Positions 7,250 to 12,039 of a stretch of DNA of 12,356 nt are shown here, one piece after another. Where the stretch lies: positions 1-12,356 of the forward strand of contig JACQVT010000166.1 of the NCBI GenBank assembly GCA_016209665.1. The letters are read 5' to 3'. Source of the stretch: Planctomycetota bacterium. GTDB taxonomy: Bacteria; Planctomycetota; Phycisphaerae; UBA1845; PWPN01. A program made the translations under genes and the position numbers. Under the pieces are notes generated by a model that worked only from the letters and a program-made list of their open reading frames with translations, was not told the origin of the DNA and made no database searches. Each line of letters begins with the position of its first letter. Position 1 is the stretch's first letter.

Positions 7250-7308
7250 GTCAGACCTCCCGGCCCTTCAGACGGCCCGCCATCGTCCCCGGCGTCTACG
7301 CAGCCCCG

Positions 7309-7336
7309 ATTGTCCCATAGCCGGGCCGAAGGTCAA
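7309..7336 (-). promoter_or_regulatory. Sigma-70-type promoter for the FlgT-like gene
   Basis: Read on the minus strand, TTGACC (7336-7331) is separated by 16 nt from GACAAT (7314-7309). This matches 5/6 and 4/6 of the consensus hexamers. Initiation near 7302 would give a ~53-nt leader before the start codon at 7249. Confidence 0.5.
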
Positions 7337-7389
7337 GAACGCCGGCCCCCATCCGCGAGCGGGCGCTTCCTGCACGAAACGTACCGCGG

Positions 7390-7395
7390 TATAAT
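7390..7395 (+). promoter_or_regulatory. Consensus -10 box upstream of the small antitoxin-like gene
   Basis: TATAAT at 7390-7395 is a perfect -10 hexamer in otherwise GC-rich DNA. The spaced -35 position (TTCCTG, 7367-7372, 17-nt spacer) is poor. Transcription would begin near 7402, just before ATG 7403 and 25 nt before ATG 7427. Confidence 0.45.
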
Positions 7396-7426
7396 GCTAG
7401 ACATGGGCCTGCTGAACGATGTGAGA

Positions 7427-7633
7427 ATGGACAAGACCGTCCTCAAACTGGGCAAGCTGACCGATCCGCCCGACGATTACGAATACTGGCAGACCAGGCC
7501 TCTCCACGAGCGTCTGGCGGCAGTCGAGTTGATGCGGCAGATCGCCTATGGATACGACCCAGCTACCGAACGACTTCAAAGACTTCTTGAGGTTGTTAAA
7601 CGAGAAGGCAGCGATCTGGAGAATCTGCCCTGA
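7427..7633 (+). CDS. Small antitoxin-like protein, apparent orphan of a nucleotidyltransferase pair
   Basis: This encodes 68 residues from ATG 7427. In-frame ATGs at 7403 and 7394 are alternatives; 7427 was chosen because MDKTVLKLGKL begins the part that looks like the family. The body contains DDYEYWQTRPLHERLAAVELMRQ and then YGYDPATERLQRLLEVVK. I recognise this as a recurrent small protein encoded just before, and overlapping, a nucleotidyltransferase-fold gene, an arrangement suggestive of a toxin-antitoxin or AbiE-like pair. The last 86 nt (7548-7633) overlap the start of that partner in another frame, exactly as in intact pairs, but the partner is cut off. The protein has no signal peptide or membrane segment and is presumably cytoplasmic. 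The function is inferred from arrangement only. Confidence 0.6.
   Translation: MDKTVLKLGKLTDPPDDYEYWQTRPLHERLAAVELMRQIAYGYDPATERLQRLLEVVKREGSDLENLP
7548..7607 (+). pseudogene. Truncated 5' remnant of a nucleotidyltransferase gene
   Basis: From ATG 7548 the frame reads MDTTQLPNDFKDFLRLLNEK. I recognise this as the opening of a common bacterial nucleotidyltransferase-fold protein, which normally continues with a V-x-YLLIGGYAV stretch. Here the resemblance stops after codon 20 (7607). The frame then wanders through sequence that is antisense to the neighbouring pseudogene, to a stop near 7844, and the GGY/GS catalytic core is absent. The remnant overlaps the preceding small gene in a different frame, as expected for the intact pair. 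A deletion or replacement with a junction at about 7608 is the simplest explanation. The family match is from memory. Confidence 0.6.
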
Positions 7634-7655
7634 CCGGCTTGACGCGGCCCTCGGA

Positions 7656-8089
7656 TCAGTCGCCGCAGGTCGGGATCGCCGGGACACCTGGCCCGTCGGC
7701 GCACAGATCGAACGCGTCGAGGTCCGCACCGTCGATGCTCAGGTTGCCGTGGGGGAAACCCGGCTCCGGACGGTTGAAGCACTCGCAGTCCTCGGCGATG
7801 GGCCCGCCGCCGAGGGTCAGACAGGTCTGGAACTTCGCGAATAGGCCGTTCCGCCCGCCGGCGTGCCGTCGCCCACGTTGATGAAGCCGACAGTCTCGGC
7901 CCAGATGTAGCCCGACAGCACCGTCGGCAGCACCCGCACGCCCTGGACCCCTCCGTTGGCGTCGCGCCAGCTCAGCCAACCGGCGTTCTCGCTCCAGGCA
8001 TGCGGGTGGACCGGATCAATGTTGCTGGTGGTGTACGCACCGGTCGCCACAATGGCCACGATGACGCTGATCTTGATCCACTGACGCAT
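7656..8089 (-). pseudogene. Frameshifted secreted protein with W-x-E repeats and calcium-motif C-terminus
   Basis: The start at 8089 follows a strong GGAGGGG site. Residues 1-~22 are a signal peptide. Two related motifs follow, HAWSENAGWLSW and YIWAETVGFINVG, then GDGTPAGGTAY, after which this frame closes at 7817. Another minus-strand frame takes over at about 7845 and reads FAKFQTCLTLGGGPIAEDCE, then DGADLDAFDLCADGPGVPA up to a TGA at 7656. The two halves look like the N- and C-terminal ends of one planctomycete-type exported protein, the second resembling dockerin/EF-hand-like tails (D-x-x-DF-x-x-F). The sequence is switched near a TTCGCGAA palindrome (7834-7841). An internal deletion plus frame change seems likelier than a single-base error, because intact members as I remember them carry more repeats between these parts. 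The function is unknown, but it is probably surface or extracellular. Confidence 0.65.
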
Positions 8090-8137
8090 GTTCGATATTC
8101 CCCTCCGCCGGCCGCTTCCATGGATACACGAGATGTG

Positions 8138-8157
8138 TCCACGCGTGGAGGATTATA
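8138..8157 (-). promoter_or_regulatory. Promoter -10 box with adjoining perfect 12-bp palindrome
   Basis: On the minus strand, TATAAT (8157-8152) is a perfect -10 hexamer about 60 nt upstream of the start at 8089. No good -35 is seen. Just downstream, TCCACGCGTGGA (8138-8149) is a perfect 12-bp palindrome covering the expected initiation site. It could be a repressor operator or a 5'-end RNA hairpin. The gene it would drive is broken. Confidence 0.4.
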
Positions 8158-8235
8158 GGGGGGCATGCCAAAGGGCGGGTAGGAATCTGCGGCTCCTTTT
8201 GTACCAGCAGCCTCCTGGTCGCCGACGGGTGGGGG

Positions 8236-9330
8236 TTACAGGTTGGCGATCCGCTGCTCGATGTCGCGGGCCTGAAGCGCTGCCACGAGTTCGTCCAGAT
8301 CGCCGGCCATGATCCGGTCGAGATTCTGGTCCAGGCCGATGCGATGGTCGGTGCAGCGGTTCTGCGGAAAGTTGTAAGTGCGGATGCGCTGACTGCGGTC
8401 GCCCGAGCCGATCATGTTCCGCCGGCTGGCGTCGCGCTGGGCGATCTGCCCCTGGGAGAAGTGGTCGAAGACGCGGGTCATGAGGATGCGGCGGGCCTTG
8501 GCCCGGTTCTTGTGCTGGCTTTTCTCATCCCGCATCGAGACCATGATGCCCGTGGGCAGGTGCTCCAGCCGGATGGCCGACGACACCTTGTTGACGTTCT
8601 GGCCACCCGGTCCGCCGGCCCGGCTGACGTGCTCGATCACGTCCTTCTCCCAGTCGATGTGCACGTCGACCTCCTCGGGCTCGGGCAGGACGGCCACCGT
8701 GGCCGCCGAGGTGTGGATCCGGCCCTGGGCCTCGGTCTCGGGCACCCGTTGGACCCGGTGCCCGCCGCCTTCGTAGCCGAACTGCTGATAGACGCCCTCG
8801 CCCCTGATGTTGAGGATGATCTCGCGATAGCCCCCCAAGTCGGAGGGTGAGGCATCGAGCACCTCAACCTTGAGCCGGTGGCGCTCGGCGAACCGCTGGT
8901 ACATCGCGTACAGATCGCCGGCGAACAGGGCCGCCTCCTCGCCGCCCGTGCCGGCCCGAACTTCCAGGATCACCGAGCTGACCGCCGCGTCCTCGCCCGT
9001 CACCAGGGCCTTCTTCATCGCCTCGATCAGTTCGTCCGCGCGGCGGCGGGCGACAGCGATCTCCTCCTCGGCCAGGGCCTTCAGCTCACGGTCGGCCGAC
9101 GGGTCATCCGCGATTGCCTGGTTGTCGGCGATCTCGGCCAGGGCTCTGCGATACGCCTCGTAAGGCTCGACGATGCGCCGGAGCTTGCCGTGCTCCTTCG
9201 TCAGTTCGACGATCCGGGCCGCGTTGCCCGCCAACTCGGGCCTGCTCATCCGCTCGCCGATGTACGCATAGCGCTCGCGAAGCTCCTCGAGCTTGCCGAT
9301 GAGGCGGTCGGTGGTGGATGCGTTCATCAT
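8236..9330 (-). CDS. prfA: Peptide chain release factor 1
   Basis: This 364-residue protein has the normal RF1 length. RF1 recognises UAA and UAG in the ribosomal decoding site and triggers peptidyl-tRNA hydrolysis. The catalytic GGQ is at residues 242-244 in RAGGPGGQNVNKVSSA; its Gln is the residue methylated by PrmC in other bacteria. The codon-recognition tripeptide is the PxT type, here PET (197-199) in HRVQRVPETEAQGRIHTSA. That makes it RF1 rather than RF2, which has SPF. The Gly-rich GTGGEEA segment follows the helical N-terminal domain. ATGs at 9330 and 9327 are both possible starts and neither has a strong Shine-Dalgarno sequence. rpmE lies 152 nt upstream in the same direction, a common bacterial pairing, but an intrinsic terminator separates them. 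prmC, often next, is not here; a broken secreted-protein gene follows. Confidence 0.96.
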   Translation of the reverse strand: MMNASTTDRLIGKLEELRERYAYIGERMSRPELAGNAARIVELTKEHGKLRRIVEPYEAYRRALAEIADNQAIADDPSADRELKALAEEEIAVARRRADELIEAMKKALVTGEDAAVSSVILEVRAGTGGEEAALFAGDLYAMYQRFAERHRLKVEVLDASPSDLGGYREIILNIRGEGVYQQFGYEGGGHRVQRVPETEAQGRIHTSAATVAVLPEPEEVDVHIDWEKDVIEHVSRAGGPGGQNVNKVSSAIRLEHLPTGIMVSMRDEKSQHKNRAKARRILMTRVFDHFSQGQIAQRDASRRNMIGSGDRSQRIRTYNFPQNRCTDHRIGLDQNLDRIMAGDLDELVAALQARDIEQRIANL

Positions 9331-9357
9331 GCCAGGTGTCTCGTCGTCGTCGGGGTG

Positions 9358-9383
9358 CGCGGGGATGAACCCCGCGGCTCGTC
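9358..9383. repeat. Hairpin repeat in the prfA leader, related to the one in the NrfD linker
   Basis: CGCGGGG (9358-9364), loop ATGAA, CCCCGCG (9370-9376) forms a 7-bp stem. Read on the minus strand it begins GACGAGCCGCGGGGTTCA, close to the GAGCCGCGGGCTTCA of 1428-1442. The differing stem bases are compensated on the other arm (GGGG/CCCC here, GGGC/GCCC there). It lies 28 nt upstream of the prfA start and would be in its transcript. Confidence 0.6.
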
Positions 9384-9396
9384 ATCAACCGTCGCG

Positions 9397-9473
9397 CAAT
9401 AAAACAACCACGCCGGATCGAGGTGCGCTTGGAGGAGGGACGTCCCGGAAGCGCCGTCAGTCCGGCGTGGTTG
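9397..9473 (-). terminator. Rho-independent terminator between rpmE and prfA
   Basis: In the minus-strand transcript, CAACCACGCCGG (9473-9462) pairs perfectly with CCGGCGTGGTTG (9416-9405), followed at once by TTTTATTG (9404-9397). The 45-nt loop contains a self-complementary GGGACGTCCC, so a branched structure is likely. The arm begins 10 nt after the rpmE stop codon. It should end rpmE transcription or attenuate read-through into prfA. Confidence 0.8.
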
Positions 9474-9482
9474 AATGAGACC

Positions 9483-9722
9483 CTAGGCCTTGGCGGCCTT
9501 CTTCTTGCCGGCGGCCTTGAAATACTCGCCGCCGAACTTCTTCGTGAACTTCTCGACGCGGCCGGCGGTGTCCACGAACCGCTCCTGCCCCGTGAAGAAC
9601 GGGTGGCAGGCCGAGCAGATCTCGACCTTCAGCTCCGGCTTGGTCGACCGGGTCTTGAACGTGTTTCCGCAACCGCAGGTCACGGTGCACTCGACGTACT
9701 TGGGATGAATGTCCGCCTTCAT
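9483..9722 (-). CDS. rpmE: Large ribosomal subunit protein bL31, zinc-binding form
   Basis: This 79-residue protein begins [19 protein letters not shown], the standard bL31 opening. Zinc ligands Cys16, Cys18, Cys36 and Cys39 are all present (TCGCG and EICSACHPF), so this is the zinc-containing C+ form rather than the zinc-independent paralogue. [20 protein letters not shown] is the expected bL31 core, and the Lys/Ala-rich tail is typical. bL31 bridges the central protuberance and the small subunit. The start at 9722 was chosen over an upstream in-frame ATG because it matches the family N-terminus and has AAGGA 7-8 nt before it. A promoter is proposed at 9802-9829, divergent from leuA, and a terminator follows directly. 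Confidence 0.96.
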   Translation of the reverse strand: MKADIHPKYVECTVTCGCGNTFKTRSTKPELKVEICSACHPFFTGQERFVDTAGRVEKFTKKFGGEYFKAAGKKKAAKA

Positions 9723-9801
9723 GGTCCGATCCTTGCAGTGTCGCTGTCTTCTGGGTGGCCGGGAATCGGGCACTGGACGCCTTCCGGGCCGTAATCCTAC
9801 T

Positions 9802-9829
9802 AGTATACGCCTCCCATGGGGGAACGCAA
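9802..9829 (-). promoter_or_regulatory. Promoter for rpmE
   Basis: On the minus strand, TTGCGT (9829-9824), a 16-nt spacer and TATACT (9807-9802) form a plausible sigma-70 promoter with a 5/6 match at -10. Initiation near 9795 would leave a leader of ~70 nt before the rpmE start. It is divergent from the leuA promoter about 70 bp away. Confidence 0.5.
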
Positions 9830-9895
9830 CTCCCCCGCGACTCGGATGTCCCCCCCGGCTGGCGGGTGCCCCCGGATGGTCCTGGGCATTTCCTG

Positions 9896-9924
9896 TTGAC
9901 GAACGCCGAACCGGCCGATATCAT
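9896..9924 (+). promoter_or_regulatory. Near-consensus promoter of the leuA attenuator transcript
   Basis: TTGACG (9896-9901), an exactly 17-nt spacer and TATCAT (9919-9924) match 5/6 at both hexamers. The expected initiation site, 7-8 nt past the -10 box, is C9931 or A9932. A9932 is the first base of the leader-peptide ATG, which predicts a leaderless or nearly leaderless mRNA and explains why no ribosome site precedes that ATG. Confidence 0.75.
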
Positions 9925-9931
9925 TCCCATC

Positions 9932-10030
9932 ATGAGTATCGGCTCATCCCGATCCCTGCTCGCCACTTTGGGCTTGGCCCTCCTCCTGGGCCTGCTGCTT
10001 AGCGCGCGCGTAGGGACCTCGGTCGGCTGA
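9932..10030 (+). CDS. leuL: Leucine-rich leader peptide of the leuA attenuator
   Basis: This 32-codon open frame reads MSIGSSRSLLATLGLALLLG and then LLLSARVGTSVG before TGA. Ten of the 32 residues are leucine, including two CTC/CTG/CTT triplets at codons 17-19 and 21-23. Leader peptides of amino-acid operons are rich in the regulated amino acid so that the ribosome stalls when the charged tRNA is scarce, and leuA follows. No Shine-Dalgarno sequence is present; the promoter places the transcript start at or next to the ATG. The end of the frame overlaps the antiterminator arm (10008-10023), and the terminator begins 26 nt after the stop codon. This is the correct geometry for ribosome-mediated attenuation. 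The hydrophobic stretch could be mistaken for a membrane peptide, but the RNA architecture argues for a leader. The symbol is used by analogy with enterobacterial leuL. Confidence 0.82.
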   Translation: MSIGSSRSLLATLGLALLLGLLLSARVGTSVG

Positions 10031-10066
10031 TTCTCGCCGAAATACGGAAACCGAAGGGCCCTACGC
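9953..10066 (+). promoter_or_regulatory. leuA attenuator: competing anti-antiterminator and antiterminator pairings
   Basis: The antiterminator is GCGTAGGG (10008-10015), which pairs perfectly with CCCTACGC (10059-10066), the left arm of the terminator. It extends through CC-TCGGT (10017-10023) pairing ACCGA-A-GG (10050-10057) with one mismatch and one bulge. Inside it, CGGC (10024-10027) pairs with GCCG (10036-10039). Upstream, TCCCTGCTCGC (9953-9963), at the first leucine codons, can pair with GCGCGTAGGGA (10006-10016), with one mismatch and one G-T pair. This gives the competing 1:2 stem. Stalling at leucine codons 17-19 would leave 10008 onwards free and favour read-through; a ribosome reaching the stop codon would cover it and favour termination. 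The mechanism is inferred from pairing alone. Confidence 0.78.
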
Positions 10067-10091
10067 AACGGAGCGTGGGGCCCTTTTTTTT
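10056..10091 (+). terminator. Rho-independent terminator of the leuA attenuator
   Basis: GGGCCCTACGC (10056-10066) pairs with GCGTGGGGCCC (10073-10083), 11 bp including one G-T pair, over the six-base loop AACGGA. Eight T follow at 10084-10091. It lies between the leader peptide and leuA, 75 nt before the leuA start. Confidence 0.92.
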
Positions 10092-10165
10092 GGCCAGACC
10101 GGTCCCGTGACCGGTAAACGCCCGCGGGAGTCAACCCGCAGGGTCAGAATGGAGCACGTGACATC

Positions 10166-11833
10166 ATGTCGGCAGCACAACCGTCAGGCGTGGACGATCA
10201 ACCCATGATCCGCATCTTCGACACGACGCTGCGGGACGGCGAACAGTCGCCGGGGGCGTCGCTCAACATGTCGCAGAAGGAGGAGATTGCCCGCCAGCTC
10301 GAGCGGCTGAACGTCGACGTCATCGAGGCGGGCTTCCCGATCAGTTCGCCCGACGATTTCGAGGCGGTTCGTTCGATCGCCGGGATCATCAAGAACTGCA
10401 CGGTGGCCGGGCTGGCCCGCTGCACCGAGAAGGACATCGTGCGGGCCGCCGAGGCGGTCAAGGACGCCGTCAAGCCGCGCATCCACGTGTTCTGCGCGAC
10501 CTCGGCCATCCACCGCCAGTACAAGCTCAAGCGGGCGGAGGAGGAGATCCTCAAGCTCAGCGTCGAGGGCGTGAAGCTCGCCAAATCCTTCTGCGACGAC
10601 GTCGAGTTCTCGCCCGAGGACGCCTCGCGCACCGAGTTGCCGTTCCTGACCGAGGTGGTCCAGGCGGCAATCGAGGCGGGAGCGACCACGGTGAACATCC
10701 CCGACACGGTCGGTTACTCGACGCCGGTCCACTTCACGAACATCATCCGGCACCTGCGGGAGCACGTGAAGAACATCGACCGGGCGGTCATCAGCGTGCA
10801 CTGTCACAACGACCTGGGCCTGGCCGTAGCCAACTCCCTGGCCGCGGTCGAGGCGGGCGCCCGGCAGATCGAGTGCACCATCAACGGCCTGGGCGAACGG
10901 GCGGGCAACGCCAGCCTCGAGGAAGTGGTCATGGCCATCAAGACCCGAGTGGACGTCTACAGGTGCCGCACCCGGATCAACACCAAGCGAATCTATCCGA
11001 CGAGCCGGCTGGTGGCCGCCCTGACCGGTATCTTCGTGCAGCGGAACAAGGCGATTGTGGGCGACAACGCCTTCGCCCACGAGGCGGGCATCCATCAGCA
11101 CGGCGTGCTCGCCCACCGCGCAACCTACGAGATCATGGATCCCGTCGACGTGGGCATCCCGGCCTCCAAACTGGTGCTCGGCAAGCATTCCGGCCGACAC
11201 GCCCTCCGCGACCGCTTGCAGCAGTTGGGCCACGACCTGGACGACCCACGGCTCGACCGGGTGTTCGAGCAGTTCAAGGTTCTGGGCGACCGCAAAAAGG
11301 AAATCTTCGACGAGGACCTCGAGGCCATGGTCAGCCAGGTGTTCGAGGAGGCCCAGACCGCGCGGGCATGGGAACTCGCCTCGCTCCAGACCACCGCCGG
11401 CACGGGTGTCGTGCCTACCGCGACGGTCCGCCTGCGAAACGTGCAGTCGGGGGACGTGGTCACGGACGCCGCCACCGGCGACGGACCTATCGACGCCGCC
11501 TTCACCTGCATGATGCGGATCGCCGGCGTCGAGGCGACCCTGCGGGAGTACGACCTCCGGGCCGTGACCGGGGGCCGCGACGCCCAAGGCGAGGTCCACC
11601 TCGAACTGGTGGCCAATGGCCATCTGTACCGCGGCCGTGGCCGATCCACGGACATCATCGAGGCCAGCGCCTTGGCGTTCCTGAACGCCCTGAATCGGGC
11701 GATCGCGGCGGCGGATAAACCGCCGCGAATCTCGCCCCTGAACGGCGCCTCATGCGGAATCTCAAGCCCAAGCCCAGCGCCTGACGCGGCCGAATGCGCG
11801 CAGGCTGGATTGCGGGTCCCTACCTGCGACTGA
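10166..11833 (+). CDS. leuA: 2-isopropylmalate synthase
   Basis: This 555-residue enzyme condenses acetyl-CoA with 2-oxoisovalerate, the committed step of leucine synthesis. The catalytic TIM barrel begins IFDTTLRDGEQSPGA (metal ligand Asp24). It has metal ligands His212 and His214 in SVHCHNDLG, and GLGERAGNAS (241-250) with Asn248. FCDDVEFSPEDASRTE and DTVGYSTP are typical of LeuA proper. Residues ~390-515 form the C-terminal LeuA allosteric domain (ASLQTTAGTGVVPTATVRL, then STDIIEASALAFLNALNR), where leucine feedback normally acts. About 40 residues then extend past the usual end, low in complexity and beginning at a hairpin repeat. The start at 10166 has GGAG 11 nt upstream; ATG 10205 (MIRIFDTT) is the alternative. 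Expression appears controlled by the upstream leucine attenuator. No leuB, leuC or leuD gene follows in the window. Confidence 0.95.
   Translation: MSAAQPSGVDDQPMIRIFDTTLRDGEQSPGASLNMSQKEEIARQLERLNVDVIEAGFPISSPDDFEAVRSIAGIIKNCTVAGLARCTEKDIVRAAEAVKDAVKPRIHVFCATSAIHRQYKLKRAEEEILKLSVEGVKLAKSFCDDVEFSPEDASRTELPFLTEVVQAAIEAGATTVNIPDTVGYSTPVHFTNIIRHLREHVKNIDRAVISVHCHNDLGLAVANSLAAVEAGARQIECTINGLGERAGNASLEEVVMAIKTRVDVYRCRTRINTKRIYPTSRLVAALTGIFVQRNKAIVGDNAFAHEAGIHQHGVLAHRATYEIMDPVDVGIPASKLVLGKHSGRHALRDRLQQLGHDLDDPRLDRVFEQFKVLGDRKKEIFDEDLEAMVSQVFEEAQTARAWELASLQTTAGTGVVPTATVRLRNVQSGDVVTDAATGDGPIDAAFTCMMRIAGVEATLREYDLRAVTGGRDAQGEVHLELVANGHLYRGRGRSTDIIEASALAFLNALNRAIAAADKPPRISPLNGASCGISSPSPAPDAAECAQAGLRVPTCD
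11708..11726. repeat. Hairpin repeat at the start of the leuA C-terminal extension
   Basis: GGCGGCGGATAAACCGCCGCC-like symmetry is visible: a 7-bp stem, 11708-11714 with 11720-11726, over the loop ATAAA. It is translated as part of AADKPPR just beyond the last conserved LeuA residues, so the tail may have been created by a repeat landing near the original stop codon. Confidence 0.45.
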
Positions 11834-11915
11834 GACTCAGACTCCTGGCCGCAGCGCTCGGTTTAGCTGCGCCGCCCATTTGCGCATCTGTTGATGATTT
11901 CATGTCTTGAGCGAC

Positions 11916-11945
11916 TTGCATTTCCGATGGATTGCGCAGTATGTT
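11916..11945 (+). promoter_or_regulatory. Possible promoter of the NuoE-like gene
   Basis: TTGCAT (11916-11921), an 18-nt spacer and TATGTT (11940-11945) give a modest sigma-70 match (3/6 and 4/6). The local DNA is markedly more AT-rich than its surroundings. Initiation near 11952 would fall inside the Rex-like operator. Confidence 0.35.
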
Positions 11946-11948
11946 AGT

Positions 11949-11966
11949 TTGTGATATTTTTCACGA
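11949..11966 (+). promoter_or_regulatory. Rex-like (or CRP-like) operator
   Basis: TTGTGATATTTTTCACGA matches the Rex consensus TTGTGA-N6-TCACAA at 11 of 12 arm positions. Rex is a repressor released by a rising NADH/NAD+ ratio. The site covers the predicted start of transcription and lies ~75 nt before an NADH-type oxidoreductase subunit, which suits Rex control. The inner TGTGA-N6-TCAC also fits CRP/FNR-family sites. Which protein binds cannot be decided from the DNA. Confidence 0.55.
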
Positions 11967-12039
11967 GCGCCGGGGGGACCGGCTTGTCCCACCCTGCGAT
12001 GCGGGGGTCGGGGATCATTGAGACGTTCCGAGGAACTCC

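Noticed and set aside
5963..7393. Plus-strand open frame running through the FlgT-like gene into the small antitoxin-like gene
   Set aside because: Only the last ~70 codons look like real protein. The rest is antisense to a gene with a signal peptide, ribosome site and promoter.
9755..10030. Longer 91-codon version of the leuA leader frame starting at 9755
   Set aside because: The upstream start lies before the predicted promoter and opposite the rpmE promoter region. Only the portion from ATG 9932 is within the transcript.
10096..10140. Further hairpins (ACCGGT direct/inverted copies; GCGGG/CCCGC) between the attenuator terminator and leuA, considered as a riboswitch
   Set aside because: The stems are only 5-6 bp in GC-rich sequence, with no conserved core I recognise. 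The adjacent attenuator already explains regulation.
10184..11623. 479-codon open frame on the minus strand opposite leuA
   Set aside because: It is an antisense shadow of a clear leuA gene in GC-rich DNA, its composition (V/D/G/L/R-rich) is meaningless as protein, and no family motif is visible.
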